Assembly (NCBI RefSeq): GCF_041260155.1
Contig: NC_091931.1
Coordinates: forward strand, 48,617,433-48,681,432
DNA from: Ptychodera flava
Lineage: Eukaryota; Hemichordata; Enteropneusta; Ptychoderidae
DNA: 64,000 bases
Reading direction: 5' to 3'
Shown: positions 28,101-37,226 of the stretch, piece by piece
How the letters are laid out: each line of letters starts with the position of its first letter
Numbering within the stretch: the stretch's first letter is position 1
The notes under the pieces: model-generated
Told to the model about the DNA's origin: nothing
The model's input: the letters and a program-made list of their open reading frames with translations, nothing else
The model's database searches: none
Made by a program: the position numbers and the translations under genes

Positions 28101-31100
28101 ACACTGATGGTCCAATCGATCAACGACTTGTATTGAAATTGCCATGATTGATACAGTGCTGGAATGCATGAAAAATAACAAGCAATCATTCTGTAAATTG
28201 CATGTTCACCTGATAAGTAAAAACCATGCATGCAACAAATAGAAATATTAACCTCCTAGGAATGAATTTTAGTGTGTAGATAGGAAAAAGTACACCATCC
28301 CTTACACACTGTCTGTAAAAACTATGACATTTTAGCCCTCAATAAAGCATCTTTATTACTTAAAACTATTGGAGCACAAGGGGTAATACATAATTTGTAC
28401 TTTTCTTTGCATAATACTAAACTGAAACAAGGTCTACTTGTCTTGTGAAATTTATAAATTATATGTCATCAGTGTGGGTGCTAATTGCATTACCTTTGCA
28501 TAAATATTTCATCATGTCACATTGAACTTCACATTTACCCTTTTCGTCTCGTTATTTACACGGCCAGCAGCTATAACCTTTGATGATTTTTTTCACCTTT
28601 TTTTGTTTCTGATGTCCAGTACAGTTTCTGTTCTCTTCTGCTGAAAGCATTGAGAGATACATACAGCTATGCTTGAAAATAAACTGCATTGATCTTATTG
28701 ACAAGTGCATTCTGGTCTTGGTTAGAATTCATATGCAAATAATAACAGAGTAAGGATAAAAACTGTGTTGATAAATTAAAAAGTGTTTTACTTTGGGGAG
28801 TAGAACAAGAACTAGCAATTCACATACAAAACAAAAACTATCAAAGGTTGCAGCTAGTGTCGGGTACCATTATGATCAGTAAAGCCACAGCCTTAGTTTC
28901 ATTAATTAATTGAAATTTGCATCTGATTTATTTCACTCGGCATGCCAGTTCAAAAAGAAATGATAAATATGATGGAATATTTATACATAATCATCCTAAC
29001 CCAACAATGCCACATATGTTACATCTAACCTGTATCATTTGACTTTTGTCATTTGCATATTATTTTTCGCTGGATCACGATTATTACAGTAGCTAGGCAT
29101 CAGTCCAACTTTTCCTTTCTTAAAACACATAATTATTCAACATAACTTGATATACTGTATATGAAATACAAACTGTAGATAAATGTAGTACTCCCTTCAT
29201 CTCTGAGAAAACCAGATTTTCTTGAATATCATTCAACTCTGTGATTTGCACGATAACTGACTAATAATGAGTATTGGCACTTGCATGGTCACCATCTAAA
29301 AGCAGATTGTTGAAACTGTTCGCAGTTACCAATGTAAACTTATTGACTCTGAATTTAATTGAGCCTTTTTGAGATTAGATGACAACAATGACGCCATTGC
29401 TAGTGACACTGATGCATTTGAAGCACACGTCACTCTGAATATATCACTCTTTAGAATTATTCAATGTGCTTTTTGAAAAGTGAATTGGTTGCCTTTGTGT
29501 GCATTATGCAAACATTACTGTTGACACCGGTAATTACACACTACTGCTGCAATTTAGAACATGTCACTTCACACACCAGTTATAATACAAATAGACTAAA
29601 AGTTGTCCTTGTGAACTGAAAAAAGAAAAAGCGCAGGAAAACTGTAGCTATGCCGTTCAGTGAAAATAAGTACATACTGGCAAGGATGAGGATCATGTCA
29701 TTTTCATTCACTGCTATTTACAAACAAAAATATCGAAACTAAAAATAGCAACTCCTGAAAAAAATGCTAATTATAAAATATATGATATTATCCCATTGAT
29801 CTGAAACTGGAGGACATATTCCAAATGATTGTTTATCAGAAAACCAGAGCAAAAGTTGGCATACAATATATCCTTGAAGTTACAAATTTTGTAACCTTAC
29901 ATTTATTATGTATTCCAGTGCCTTGGAACAGATTCAGTTTCTTATTTCTGTCTACATAATTCTTATTTCACTATTGTTGATGAATTACCGCTGCAAGGCT
30001 GTGCATATTCTACAGTTCAAAGTTGCACAGAAGTACAAGTATGCCATCAATACTTTTCATTTGTTACATACACCTGCAACTATGAAACTACACAGCTTAA
30101 GAGGTGGAAACATCAATGTGCTGATTTTATGCTTTCTCACCAGTTGAAATAAATTTTTTTGTCAACATGCAAAGACGTGCATGTCAGGTTGTACATCAGC
30201 ATGTATCAGCTTCCCAATATGGAAACAGTATCTTGATTGTACATGTAGTTCATCAATAATATCATATTCCAAGTCATCTCTCCCCATCATTTGAGGAAAT
30301 TGCATTTTCGTTCCATATAGCTGTGTTGGTGGTCTTCTTTTTGTTTTGTCATCTTTATATCAGAGTTTAATTGCAGAGCCACACGTAACATAATTCATAT
30401 GTATCCAAATTTCAGACTTCATGCTGTCAGTAAATTTGTTAAACATTCAGCAATTCATTTCCGAAATGACAATCTTCAAAGTCAAAATGACTCAAAGCAG
30501 AATGCAATACTGCATATTAAATTAAAGATCAAGTATAACATGTATGTAATCTGATCACCTGTTATCAAACATGTTCTTGTCAGATTACAGGTAAAAAAGT
30601 TTACAAGTACAGTAACAGGACTCGAAATACTTGACAGCTTACTGCACTATGCACGTCCATATTACCTTGTGCAGGTAGATTGACAGACAAATGCCCACAT
30701 ATATATTCTGATCTCTGAAGGATTGGAAGCAGAACTACAGAATACAATTTGCAAGGAAAATCGCTACAGTGAAGTGTAAATGCAAGCTGTATGTTTCCTG
30801 ATAAATTCATTCACCAAACCAATGATTGAATGTTCGATCACATGAATTTTGGTTTATGTCTGATAGGTGTGTCAGTCTGGACATAGTCATTATCAGATTA
30901 AAGGGCATGATTATCACTTGATTCAAATTGATAGTACACTGATCTATAAGACACACTATTTAACATGAAAATAAAAGAAGACCCATTCTGTAAACAATAT
31001 AAGTTATATGCTCAGGATCAATTGATGTAAATAAAATTCTTTGAGGAAGCAACTGTGTTTCAAAAGCAGTGCCATTTCATTGTTTACCAGTTTGTAGGAC

Positions 31101-33871
31101 TTTTTCTTACAAAATTTTACTGTAACTGCTTCGCTTTCCCTTTTGAACTTTTTCAACCCTTTTCCTGCCAAGTCCATATTTCACCACCAGGTCAAGATGG
31201 TTAAAATTAATGAAACACAACGTATTCCATATGACATAATACTGTACGTTTGAAGGCTGTTGATAACATAATACTGTATAGTTGATTTTTTTTGGACAAA
31301 AGATGTATAACATACCAAGACAAGTGGGTGAAAATACGTCATGTTTTGGCTCAATACTGCTTTTTACTGACTTAGCTGATGGGGAAGTGATACAGTTATT
31401 ACTGTCTGGCAAGAACTGTCGATCTCGATCTAGAGTGCAAATCGCAGTGATGTGATCATAAGTTGATAGAGACACTCTGAGATTATTCTCAAAAACAATA
31501 ATAGAGCTATGAATTTCTGTGATACTTGTTTAGGGTATATAAACTCTAATACAATTCATGACTCAGTGGGTTTAAGTTTGTTCATAATAAATCTGATTTT
31601 ATGAATGTCAATAACAAATTACTGAAAGTGAATAAATATTTGTTACCTGAATAATAATATTGTACATTATTTAAATTTATCCATGTTATTCAACCTCCAT
31701 GAGTGACCTTTGACCCCTCCACCCATCTGAGGAAAGTCCAACATTTCCATACAAAATATCAAAATAAGCAGCCTTATACATTGCACATACTCATGATTAT
31801 TCAATGTTTACATGATTTGGCATAACACAGAGGGGACAGTGTTGGATGAAAAAAATACGCTGTCCAAGTGCTCATGTTATAGTAACTTCAGTTTTGCTTT
31901 TTGAACTTCTGTCTTTCACTTTATAATTTTAATTTAATTTAAATTAAATTTCTTGGTGATTGTGCCTTTTGAGATTATTTCTCAGTCGTGCAATAAATGG
32001 CTGCTGCAACACGGAAAAAGTGCTATAGCCCTGTTTGCGATTACAGGTTTGTCACTAAAATATGGTTGCAAGCAACATCGGACAATGCTGCTTGAATTAT
32101 GGACAAATTTTGCCAGCATTGCATGTGGTTGATGTAATTTGTATTCTAGCTGCTAATAAGTCTCTTGTAACAATGGCCATTGCCTACTTAGCAGTATTTT
32201 CATCATTCTCAGTAATTTTTGAAAGTTTACTTTAAAAATGCAGACAAATATTTTTTTTTAAATTTTAATGAGAATAGCCCTATATTTGCAATCATCAATT
32301 TAGGAACAGCCTTTTGATAGCTATTACATTTCTTTTAAATTTATGATTAAGTTTTTATAAAATGTACCTTATTCACTGTATACCAAGAGTGATTTACATG
32401 TAATTACAAATAAAAAGGCTTTCAGTTGCCATAGAGATGCAAATGACACTGTCAGGTGACAATAACACAAACCAGTGACTCTCTAATGGTGATTCCCAAC
32501 TTATGTGAATTCGTATCACCTTTAAAAAGTTTAAATTCCAAGCAAACATCATGATTTGTCAAACTAGTGATTACATAATGGCACAGTAAAACAAATGATA
32601 AAATTTAACAAGAAGCAACAAAATCTCAACATCACTCTTTCAAAAGTGTAACAAGTCCATTTGGACCTCTCAAATTGTTAAAACTCATTCTCCAAAACTT
32701 TTGTTTTTCACTTTATAATTTTAATCAAGATTCTGTTAATTACTGTTTTATTCAGTTTGTTCACCTTGTTCATTTGTTGATACAGTTGTTTGTATCTCAA
32801 ATATGTTCTCATCAAGTGACAGGTTGGTTCGTATTACATAAAATCACTTTCAGGCGTAACTAATGAAAATAATTTGGCATTTAACCTAAAAAAATGTCAT
32901 TCAACCTCTGCCATGCAGGCTTACAAATTACAATTATTTTTAAGATTTCTTGATACATGATTGAACAAGTTTTCCAAAATTATACAAAAATAATTTTGAA
33001 AAAATACGTAGAACATTGTTGCTATTGTCGACAAAATTTCGATTTACTTTTGCATTACTTAAAAAAATAAATATATAATTTACTTTCGGCAAAAAAATTA
33101 ACGCACGCGTACGCGCTAACCGGACCAGTAACCGTAATGTTGATCGCCCGAGTCGCATGCGACTTTCGCGCCAACGCTGGAAACATTGCTATTTCTACAA
33201 GCCAAACAAAAGCGCCACCGAAGTCTATTTACGCGACAAACTTAACACTATTAAAATCCATAGAAAAGATCCACGCTTTTCCGTGCGCCAAGGCCACTTT
33301 CTTTAATTATTTTCCTCTTTTGAGCGCAGTTTCATTCAAGTTAGCCTGAAAGTTGTCCACTCAGAAAAGTAAGCTCTGCCCGAATAAATTCAATATGGCG
33401 TCCACAGTTGCAGGCAGATTAAGAAGTGTATTTGCACACGAAACCTTCACAAACAATACATGATTTAGAATCCACTATATCGCGCTGAAAATAGCCTACA
33501 TTTGACACTAGAATAACTACAAATTTTAACGCATTTTACCCACTATCATCAGTCATCGGAACACTTCACAATAGACACAGTATGACATTCCAAAACGCCG
33601 TCTAAAATAAAGCGGATAAATGGGGGAATATCGGCCTATAAACCAGTGAAAAAATGCGCTTTTTTTCTCGATGCGTGTTTAATGAATTTTCGGCGTGAAG
33701 TCTTACCAGGGCGTTTTTCACCAACTCGCCATATGAGAACTCGGGACAGGTTTTCTCGGTCGAGTCCGTCAAAGTTAGTGAAAAACGAAGCGTTGGGTCA
33801 ACCTTCTTCGTCTTTTCTTTGTTGTCGGTTGGTTCGGCGGAAACTGGAATTATCCTCCGTGGTTCAGCCAT
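10135..33871 (-). CDS. UBN: Ubinuclein (HIRA histone-chaperone complex subunit), whole gene span, 14 coding exons
   Basis: Fourteen exons join with matching phases into 3561 nt (1186 residues plus stop). Human UBN1 is about 1134 and UBN2 about 1347 residues, so the length fits. Seen in order: an N-terminal segment with [12 protein letters not shown] (about 41-53); the Hpc2-related domain (about 98-150) with [14 protein letters not shown] and [19 protein letters not shown]; lysine-rich linkers; a middle domain (about 300-515) with [16 protein letters not shown] and [14 protein letters not shown]; a long Ser/Thr-rich tail; and a conserved C-terminus with [12 protein letters not shown]. In this family the Hpc2-related domain binds HIRA and the middle domain binds H3.3-H4, giving replication-independent H3.3 deposition in the nucleus. 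Orthology is inferred from remembered vertebrate sequences; there is one gene here, so UBN1 and UBN2 cannot be told apart. A small exon between exons 1 and 2 may be missing from the model. Confidence 0.95.
10188..12440 (-). other. UBN: UBN intron 13 (2.3 kb)
   Basis: Non-coding. The only structured part is an exact 53-bp tandem duplication at 11087-11192. Confidence 0.8.
11087..11192. repeat. Exact 53-bp tandem duplication
   Basis: 11087-11139 and 11140-11192 are identical, beginning GTAGCAAGTACAGC and ending AGAGCTCTC. It lies in UBN intron 13 and must be recent. Confidence 0.95.
12441..12524 (-). CDS. UBN: UBN exon 13 (84 bp)
   Basis: Completes Gly1142, then residues 1143-1169 and one base of codon 1170. 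It encodes [18 protein letters not shown], like LHSSPPHAAPLPHAAVP in human UBN1. Acceptor TTTGCAG, donor ACAG|GTAAAT. A longer frame on the same strand is out of phase. Confidence 0.88.
12525..13801 (-). other. UBN: UBN intron 12 (1.3 kb)
   Basis: AT-rich, no recognisable gene, element or RNA. Confidence 0.75.
13802..15693 (-). CDS. UBN: UBN exon 12 (large Ser/Thr-rich tail exon)
   Basis: 1892 nt; completes Arg511, then residues 512-1141. It starts [17 protein letters not shown], like TLFKESRRGHGHLTS in human. The body is low complexity, rich in Ser, Thr, Pro and Lys. Residues 634-647 and 662-675 are a tandem pair ([28 protein letters not shown]). The exon ends in [13 protein letters not shown], a conserved motif. 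Donor CAAG|GTAATG. Plus-strand open frames across this exon are shadows of its low-complexity codons. Confidence 0.95.
16248..16391 (-). CDS. UBN: UBN exon 11
   Basis: Residues 464-510 plus two bases of Arg511. [16 protein letters not shown] and [18 protein letters not shown] match the end of the family's middle region (LLCQVV.IK ... FLDAEVKPLWPKGWMQ). Acceptor TATTTCAG, donor AG|GTTAGG. Confidence 0.94.
17017..17139 (-). CDS. UBN: UBN exon 10
   Basis: Completes Arg422, then residues 423-462 plus two bases of Arg463. [20 protein letters not shown] followed by RWTDEIR matches [28 protein letters not shown] of human UBN1 (shown there in full only by family memory). Donor AG|GTGAAT. Confidence 0.93.
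17873..17951 (-). CDS. UBN: UBN exon 9 (79 bp, middle domain)
   Basis: Completes Ala396, then residues 397-421 plus two bases of Arg422. It encodes [20 protein letters not shown], matching AIGRAMPEQMAKYQDECQ. The longest open frame here is a different one. Acceptor GCACAG, donor AG|GTAACA. Confidence 0.92.
18278..18447 (-). CDS. UBN: UBN exon 8 (middle domain)
   Basis: The first base completes His339, then residues 340-395. [20 protein letters not shown] and [16 protein letters not shown], with [11 protein letters not shown], closely match the human middle domain. The open frame upstream (to 18614) lies beyond the TCAACAG acceptor and is not coding. Confidence 0.95.
19094..19158 (-). CDS. 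UBN: UBN exon 7 (65 bp, middle domain)
   Basis: Residues 318-338 plus two bases of codon 339. It encodes [20 protein letters not shown], aligning with [20 protein letters not shown] of human UBN1. Acceptor AATGCCAG, donor CA|GTAAGT. Too short for open-reading-frame searches; found by homology and phase. Confidence 0.9.
19560..19863 (-). CDS. UBN: UBN exon 6 (low-complexity linker)
   Basis: The first base completes Gly216, then residues 217-317, ending in phase 0 at [18 protein letters not shown] may correspond to VKEMLKKFQKEK of human UBN1. The rest is acidic and Ser/Thr-rich; [16 protein letters not shown] aligns with the LP.GL.A.LEKRVKEL start of the middle domain. Confidence 0.88.
19864..21334 (-). 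other. UBN: UBN intron 5, with CTCF-like site
   Basis: 1.5 kb of AT-rich intron. The one notable site is the CTCF-type motif at 20944-20957. The other UBN introns between exons 3 and 12 (380 bp to 730 bp) hold nothing beyond short repeats, for example the CCATGGTTT-CCCTTTGA doublet near 16555-16610. Confidence 0.75.
20944..20957 (-). promoter_or_regulatory. CTCF-type binding motif
   Basis: The minus strand reads CCACTAGAGGGCGC, a full match to the bilaterian CTCF core consensus. It lies in UBN intron 5. Binding is an inference from the motif alone. Confidence 0.45.
21335..21438 (-). CDS. UBN: UBN exon 5 (lysine-rich linker)
   Basis: Residues 182-215 plus two bases of Gly216. Very basic ([23 protein letters not shown]), matching the lysine-rich linker after the Hpc2-related domain and likely to hold nuclear localisation signals. 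Acceptor CTTTTAG, donor GG|GTGAGT, phase 2. Confidence 0.88.
21822..21968 (-). CDS. UBN: UBN exon 4 (second half of Hpc2-related domain)
   Basis: Residues 133-181, 49 codons, phase 0 at both ends. [20 protein letters not shown] is nearly identical to the human domain. It is followed by an acidic-serine run ([10 protein letters not shown]) and a KKKK patch. Confidence 0.95.
22389..22493 (-). CDS. UBN: UBN exon 3 (first half of Hpc2-related domain)
   Basis: Residues 98-132, 35 codons, phase 0 at both ends. [13 protein letters not shown] followed by [14 protein letters not shown] is the signature of the HIRA-binding Hpc2-related domain. Confidence 0.95.
22494..26512 (-). other. UBN: UBN intron 2 (4 kb)
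   Basis: Contains a family-D dispersed repeat at 23415-23755 and a DR1-like motif at 23273-23285. Short open frames here have no family match. Confidence 0.8.
23415..23755 (+). repeat. Dispersed repeat family D, copy 1
   Basis: Matches 45525-45885 in the same orientation, sharing CATGTTCATAGTTCA, CAGTTTTGTAGCTTTCC and CACTGCAA-ACTTTGCCAAA over about 340 bp, with indels. It lies in UBN intron 2. Confidence 0.8.
26513..26638 (-). CDS. UBN: UBN exon 2
   Basis: Residues 56-97, 42 whole codons, phase 0 at both ends, acceptor TTCTCCCAG and donor TAT|GTAAGT. It encodes a basic stretch and then [12 protein letters not shown] and [10 protein letters not shown], matching the DPFNDEE...LARKFEEKY segment of human UBN1. 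Confidence 0.92.
28560..28866 (+). mobile_element. Miniature element family C, copy 1 (diverged)
   Basis: Left end GGCCAGCAGCTATAACCTTTG and TGATGATTTTTTTCACC parallel the left end of the copy at 43851. The right part (GAGTAGAACAAGAACTAGCA, then CTATCAAAGGTTGCAGC) parallels its right end. It lies in UBN intron 1. Confidence 0.7.
33100..33350. promoter_or_regulatory. CpG-rich block in UBN intron 1 with an E2F-like site
   Basis: Unlike its AT-rich surroundings this block has many CpGs (ACGCACGCGTACGCG). It contains TTTCGCGCCAA near 33160, a strong E2F-type match. It may be the downstream half of the UBN promoter CpG island or an intronic enhancer. A 70-residue plus-strand open frame here has no family likeness. 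Confidence 0.35.
33707..33871 (-). CDS. UBN: UBN exon 1 (start codon, N-terminus)
   Basis: Residues 1-55. ATG at 33871 begins MAEPRR, like vertebrate ubinucleins. It contains LRFSLTLTD and [14 protein letters not shown], matching the conserved CPEF-Y-LVKN block before the Hpc2-related domain. The donor is CTG|GTAAGA, phase 0. The start is the first in-frame ATG downstream of a YY1/NRF1-type promoter. Confidence 0.93.
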
Positions 33872-34010
33872 GGTTGATTTCCGACGTGTCGTCCCGGTTT
33901 TTACGTTTTACCGTAGTATTTCACATACAGTCATGTAGCTGTAAAAACAGCCGCCATTTTGACCTTACCATCGAACGTTACGCATGCGCACTGACGTTAC
34001 GGAAATATCG
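33872..34010 (-). promoter_or_regulatory. UBN promoter and 5' UTR
   Basis: Immediately upstream of the UBN ATG the base composition shifts to CpG-rich. On the minus strand AAAATGGCGGC (33960-33950) is a YY1-type element in the gene's own orientation, typically found near the start site. About 20 bp further up, CGCATGCGCA (33981-33990) is an NRF1-type palindrome, next to CTGACGTTAC, an ATF/CRE-like half. There is no TATA box. This suggests a housekeeping initiator near 33960. Confidence 0.6.
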
Positions 34011-34761
34011 CTGAAGTTTGAGCAAGTAGTCACGGACATTGACAGAGCGGCGCGGAATGACCTTGGGGCGCCGGGCGCTATATGCCAGTTTTGTCTGCCC
34101 AAAGTCGATAACGGAATAAAAATCGACCATTTCTTTTTCAATTATAAGCGTTATCTATTGATTCGCCATTTGACATATGACACATAGTTTTGAGACATTT
34201 TTGATTCCTTGACTATGTTGTGAAAATATTATGCGAGTTCCGCGTTTATGTATGTCCCGGATGCTAAAGTGTAATGTCAGTCTGTACAAATGCGCGTACG
34301 GTGCGGTGCGCGCGCATTGTCATATACACCGCCAGCGGAACATGCCAGCGGTATGCCCTGCGGAATATGCCTGCGCTAAAGCGATACCCCGAGCAGAACT
34401 GCAGCGTTGCAAGCCCTTTCCTTTGCAAATGGAAGGAAGCATGAAAAGGAGAACACTCTGGATATAACCGATAACGTGTCGGGAACAATTTTACAATATC
34501 TCTCGGCTGCGGTTAGGGGGAGAGGGCTGGAAGAATCCGATTGAAATCTTTTTCAGATCCTCCCTCAATTGAAGTCCCCCGTCTACATGATCAAAGTTTT
34601 TCAAGTCCCTCCCCCAATTATCATATTGCTGCATTAGTATGCACGCTAAGTAAAAATAAAAATTATTGGAGTGCTCTACTTGCAGATGTTCGACACTGCC
34701 TTTTATTAGGAGTTTGTAAAGCCATTTCCCTGTAAAAAGCAAGTTCTTAAATTGATTTGTT

Positions 34762-35253
34762 TTAAGGTAGCATGTGCACAGTCACCTGTGGTCGGTCTAT
34801 TCCGCTCGGCGTCTATACCCCCATAGACGTGTGTACATATGCTGTTTTTTCTCAGGCATATGTACACACGTCTATGGGGTATAGACGCCGAGCGGAATAG
34901 ACCGACCACAGGTGACTGTGCATGTGCCTCGAAAGTGAAAGACTTAAACTTTTGCTCAAACTTTCCTTAAGAAATATTTCAACCATTCTCTTTCAAAATC
35001 AAGAATAAAAATCGGGAGTCACCTTGCAAAATTTGGTATCAGAGAATACGGATGTCTAAAACTCAAAATGCCCGCCATCCCTGTGTTAACCCTATTGAGT
35101 AACATTACATGTCGGAATTTCGAAAAATAAGCCGGTAATAGGTTTTCTTACAGCAAGAGCTTTAAAATGAACCCCCACAAGTGATAGATCAGAAAAGAAT
35201 TGTAAAACTTTCAGAGTCCGAATATCTGTCCCCGAGGCGCGTTCTACCTTTAA
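34762..35253 (-). repeat. Dispersed repeat family A, copy 2, interrupted by a foldback
   Basis: Inverted relative to copy 1. The ends are inverted repeats: TTAAGGTAGCATGTGCCTCG (interrupted) at the left and, read on the minus strand at the right, TTAAAGGTAGAACGCGCCTC. The 144-bp foldback at 34777-34920 sits inside the left terminal repeat. Confidence 0.8.
34777..34920. mobile_element. 144-bp foldback (hairpin) element with 6-bp target duplication
   Basis: Two arms of about 67 bp are almost perfect reverse complements (one extra C in the left arm) around a 12-base loop at 34843-34854. Ends are CACAGTCACC and GGTGACTGTG. CATGTG occurs directly on both sides (34771-34776 and 34921-34926). Copy 1 of family A preserves the uninterrupted site. 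There is no coding capacity, so any movement would need an enzyme from elsewhere. Confidence 0.85.
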
Positions 35254-35670
35254 TGCATCAGTTTACTTCAGGATTTATCAGTATAAATTGATTCGAGCAC
35301 CTGTTGACAAGCGCACAAAATGACAATCATGGGAGAGTCTGCAACAAATTGTGAATTCCTGGCTACATTTTGCCAAATTGTTAAAAACAAAGCTTGTCAC
35401 AGTGACCTACCAAAAAATATTTTTCAAAAGTACAAGCCATTATTTAACAGCCAATATATACGGGTTGTTATGGAAATTTTCATGACGTGACCTGAACATT
35501 GATTGCTATGTACAATGACAAACGCTACTGATGATGGGCACGTCAAGTTTACACGAGAGTTTGATTGACAGCGAGTTTTAAACCACCAACGGCCATTTCT
35601 GGCCTACATTTTCCTGATCGACGCACGAAAGTCTTTATAAATTCTCCCGAGGTCTCATCAGTTTTTGATT

Positions 35671-35992
35671 TTAAAGGGACGAACTTGAAGTCGGCCATTT
35701 TTTATGAATTTTGTTTGATGCGACATACTACTTATATTGTTTGACATGTTGAAAAATACTGAATGAATAGGTGACCATGCATATATTCGACCCCGGTTTT
35801 AGACACGATAAATGAAACCATCGCGTGAATGAATTTATGGTCATGACCATTTATCCATTTTCGCAATGGTTTCATTTAATTTGTCTAAAACCGGGGTTCA
35901 ATATATGCATGGTCAATCATTCATTCAGTATTTTTCAACATGTCAAACAATATAAGTAGTATCTCGTATCAAACCCGACTTTGTCCATTTAA
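35671..35992. mobile_element. Palindromic miniature element family B, copy 1
   Basis: Nearly the whole 322 bp is one palindrome centred near 35848 (GGTCATGACC), with arms sharing TTTGTTTGATGC-type, ATTGTTTGACATGTTGAAA and ACCCCGGTTTTAGACA blocks. The ends carry TTAAA-GGAC. Confidence 0.85.
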
Positions 35993-36198
35993 ATGCATCT
36001 CTTGATTGCAAATATACTTACCGTACGGCTTATACTTGGAAGTATATGTGGCCTCTTGCGATCGATAAAAGGCAAAAACACCCCGCATTTACTGGTGGGT
36101 GAGCCTGTGTGTTACCCTGCGTCCTCTGACTCGATTAATGGCGCCATTGGATTTCCATTTATTTGCCCCATTTACATTTTAATGGCGACAAGCGTTTT

Positions 36199-36543
36199 TT
36201 AAAGGGAGAAAGTCGGCCGTTTTTCATGAATTTTGTTTGATACGAGATACTACTTGTATTGTTTGACATGTTGAAAGATACCGAATGATTGGGTGACCAT
36301 ACGTATATTCGACCCCGGTTTTAGACACAATACATGAAACCATCGCAAAAATGAATTAATGGTCATGACAATTAACTCATTTTCGCGATGGTTTCATGTA
36401 TCGTGTCTAAAACCGGATCGAATGTATGCATGGTCACCCATTTATTCAGTACCTTTCAACATATCAAACAATATAAGTAGTATCTTGCATCAAACAAAAT
36501 TCATGAAAAATGGACGACTTTCTCCCTTTATAAAGCTGTTACA
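36199..36543. mobile_element. Palindromic miniature element family B, copy 2
   Basis: A second copy only about 200 bp from the first, centred near 36368. Ends are TTAAAGGGAGAAAGTCG and its complement CGACTTTCTCCCTTTA. It shares CATGAATTTTGTTTGATACG and ACCCCGGTTTTAGACACAA with copy 1. The open frame at 36359 lies inside one arm and is not a gene. Confidence 0.85.
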
Positions 36544-36688
36544 GTATTACCAAGTGTCCAAGTTCCTTCTATTAAAAGTAGAGGTGAATTTATATTTATA
36601 CTCTGCAAGACAGCGAACGATACAGAAATTACGTGAGAGTATAGTGAACTAAACGTTCATGTACATTGAAACCCGTTTTGATGACCGC

Positions 36689-36772
36689 CTCATGTTCCGA
36701 CACACCTATGTGCCGACATCCTATATATATGTCGCGACAACCCTATGTTCCGACACCCCTATGGAAGGCTTC
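36689..36772. repeat. Degenerate ~17-bp tandem repeat
   Basis: Four to five units related to CCTATGTTCCGACACC (variants with GTGCCGACATC and TGTCGCGACAAC). Confidence 0.7.
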
Positions 36773-37226
36773 TGTAGGAACTAGTTTTTATTTGTGTAGT
36801 CCTATTTACAGAGTAATAAATAAACATTTAAAAAGTTTTACATGTTACTGTAAGACGCCGAATCGAGGGTCACCTTGCAATTTTTTTTTATTATAGTAAT
36901 TACAAATTACCCACGTTTTACCGTTATTTTCAATTCAAAGTGCAGCTAAAGTTTTCATGACCTTAGTCATAACCTTTTTAGCTTCTGAAATGTAAATACT
37001 TGCCGTTGGTTGGTGTTCTCCAATTCAAGAGAGTCGAGGGTACAATAAACGAAAAATCGTTCCAGTTCGACACCAGAATAAATATTTGATCTATTCCTGG
37101 TGATCTATATTCTGTGATCTACTCTTTCGTAAAATAATGGGACTTTGACCCTGACAAAGCGATTATTGTGTCATATTTACCTGCATTTGGTTGTATGTCA
37201 GGACCATAAATTTATGAGTATGAATA

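Larger units (their letters stand above)
26639..33706 (-). other. UBN: UBN intron 1 (7 kb)
   Basis: AT-rich with no open frame of recognisable family. It holds one family-C miniature element (28560-28866), three DR1-type nuclear-receptor motifs (27057, 27976, 31704) and, next to exon 1, the CpG-rich block. It may hide a short exon, because vertebrate ubinucleins have roughly ten more residues between exons 1 and 2. Confidence 0.8.

Noticed and set aside
28561..28610. Candidate UBN microexon on the minus strand (VNNETKR-like)
   Set aside because: It lies inside a family-C element, lacks a good polypyrimidine tract and has no family match.
33137..33349. 70-codon plus-strand frame in the CpG-rich block
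   Set aside because: Composition explains the openness; no start context, splice sites or family match.
36359..36652. 97-codon plus-strand frame
   Set aside because: Its first half is one arm of a palindromic miniature element.
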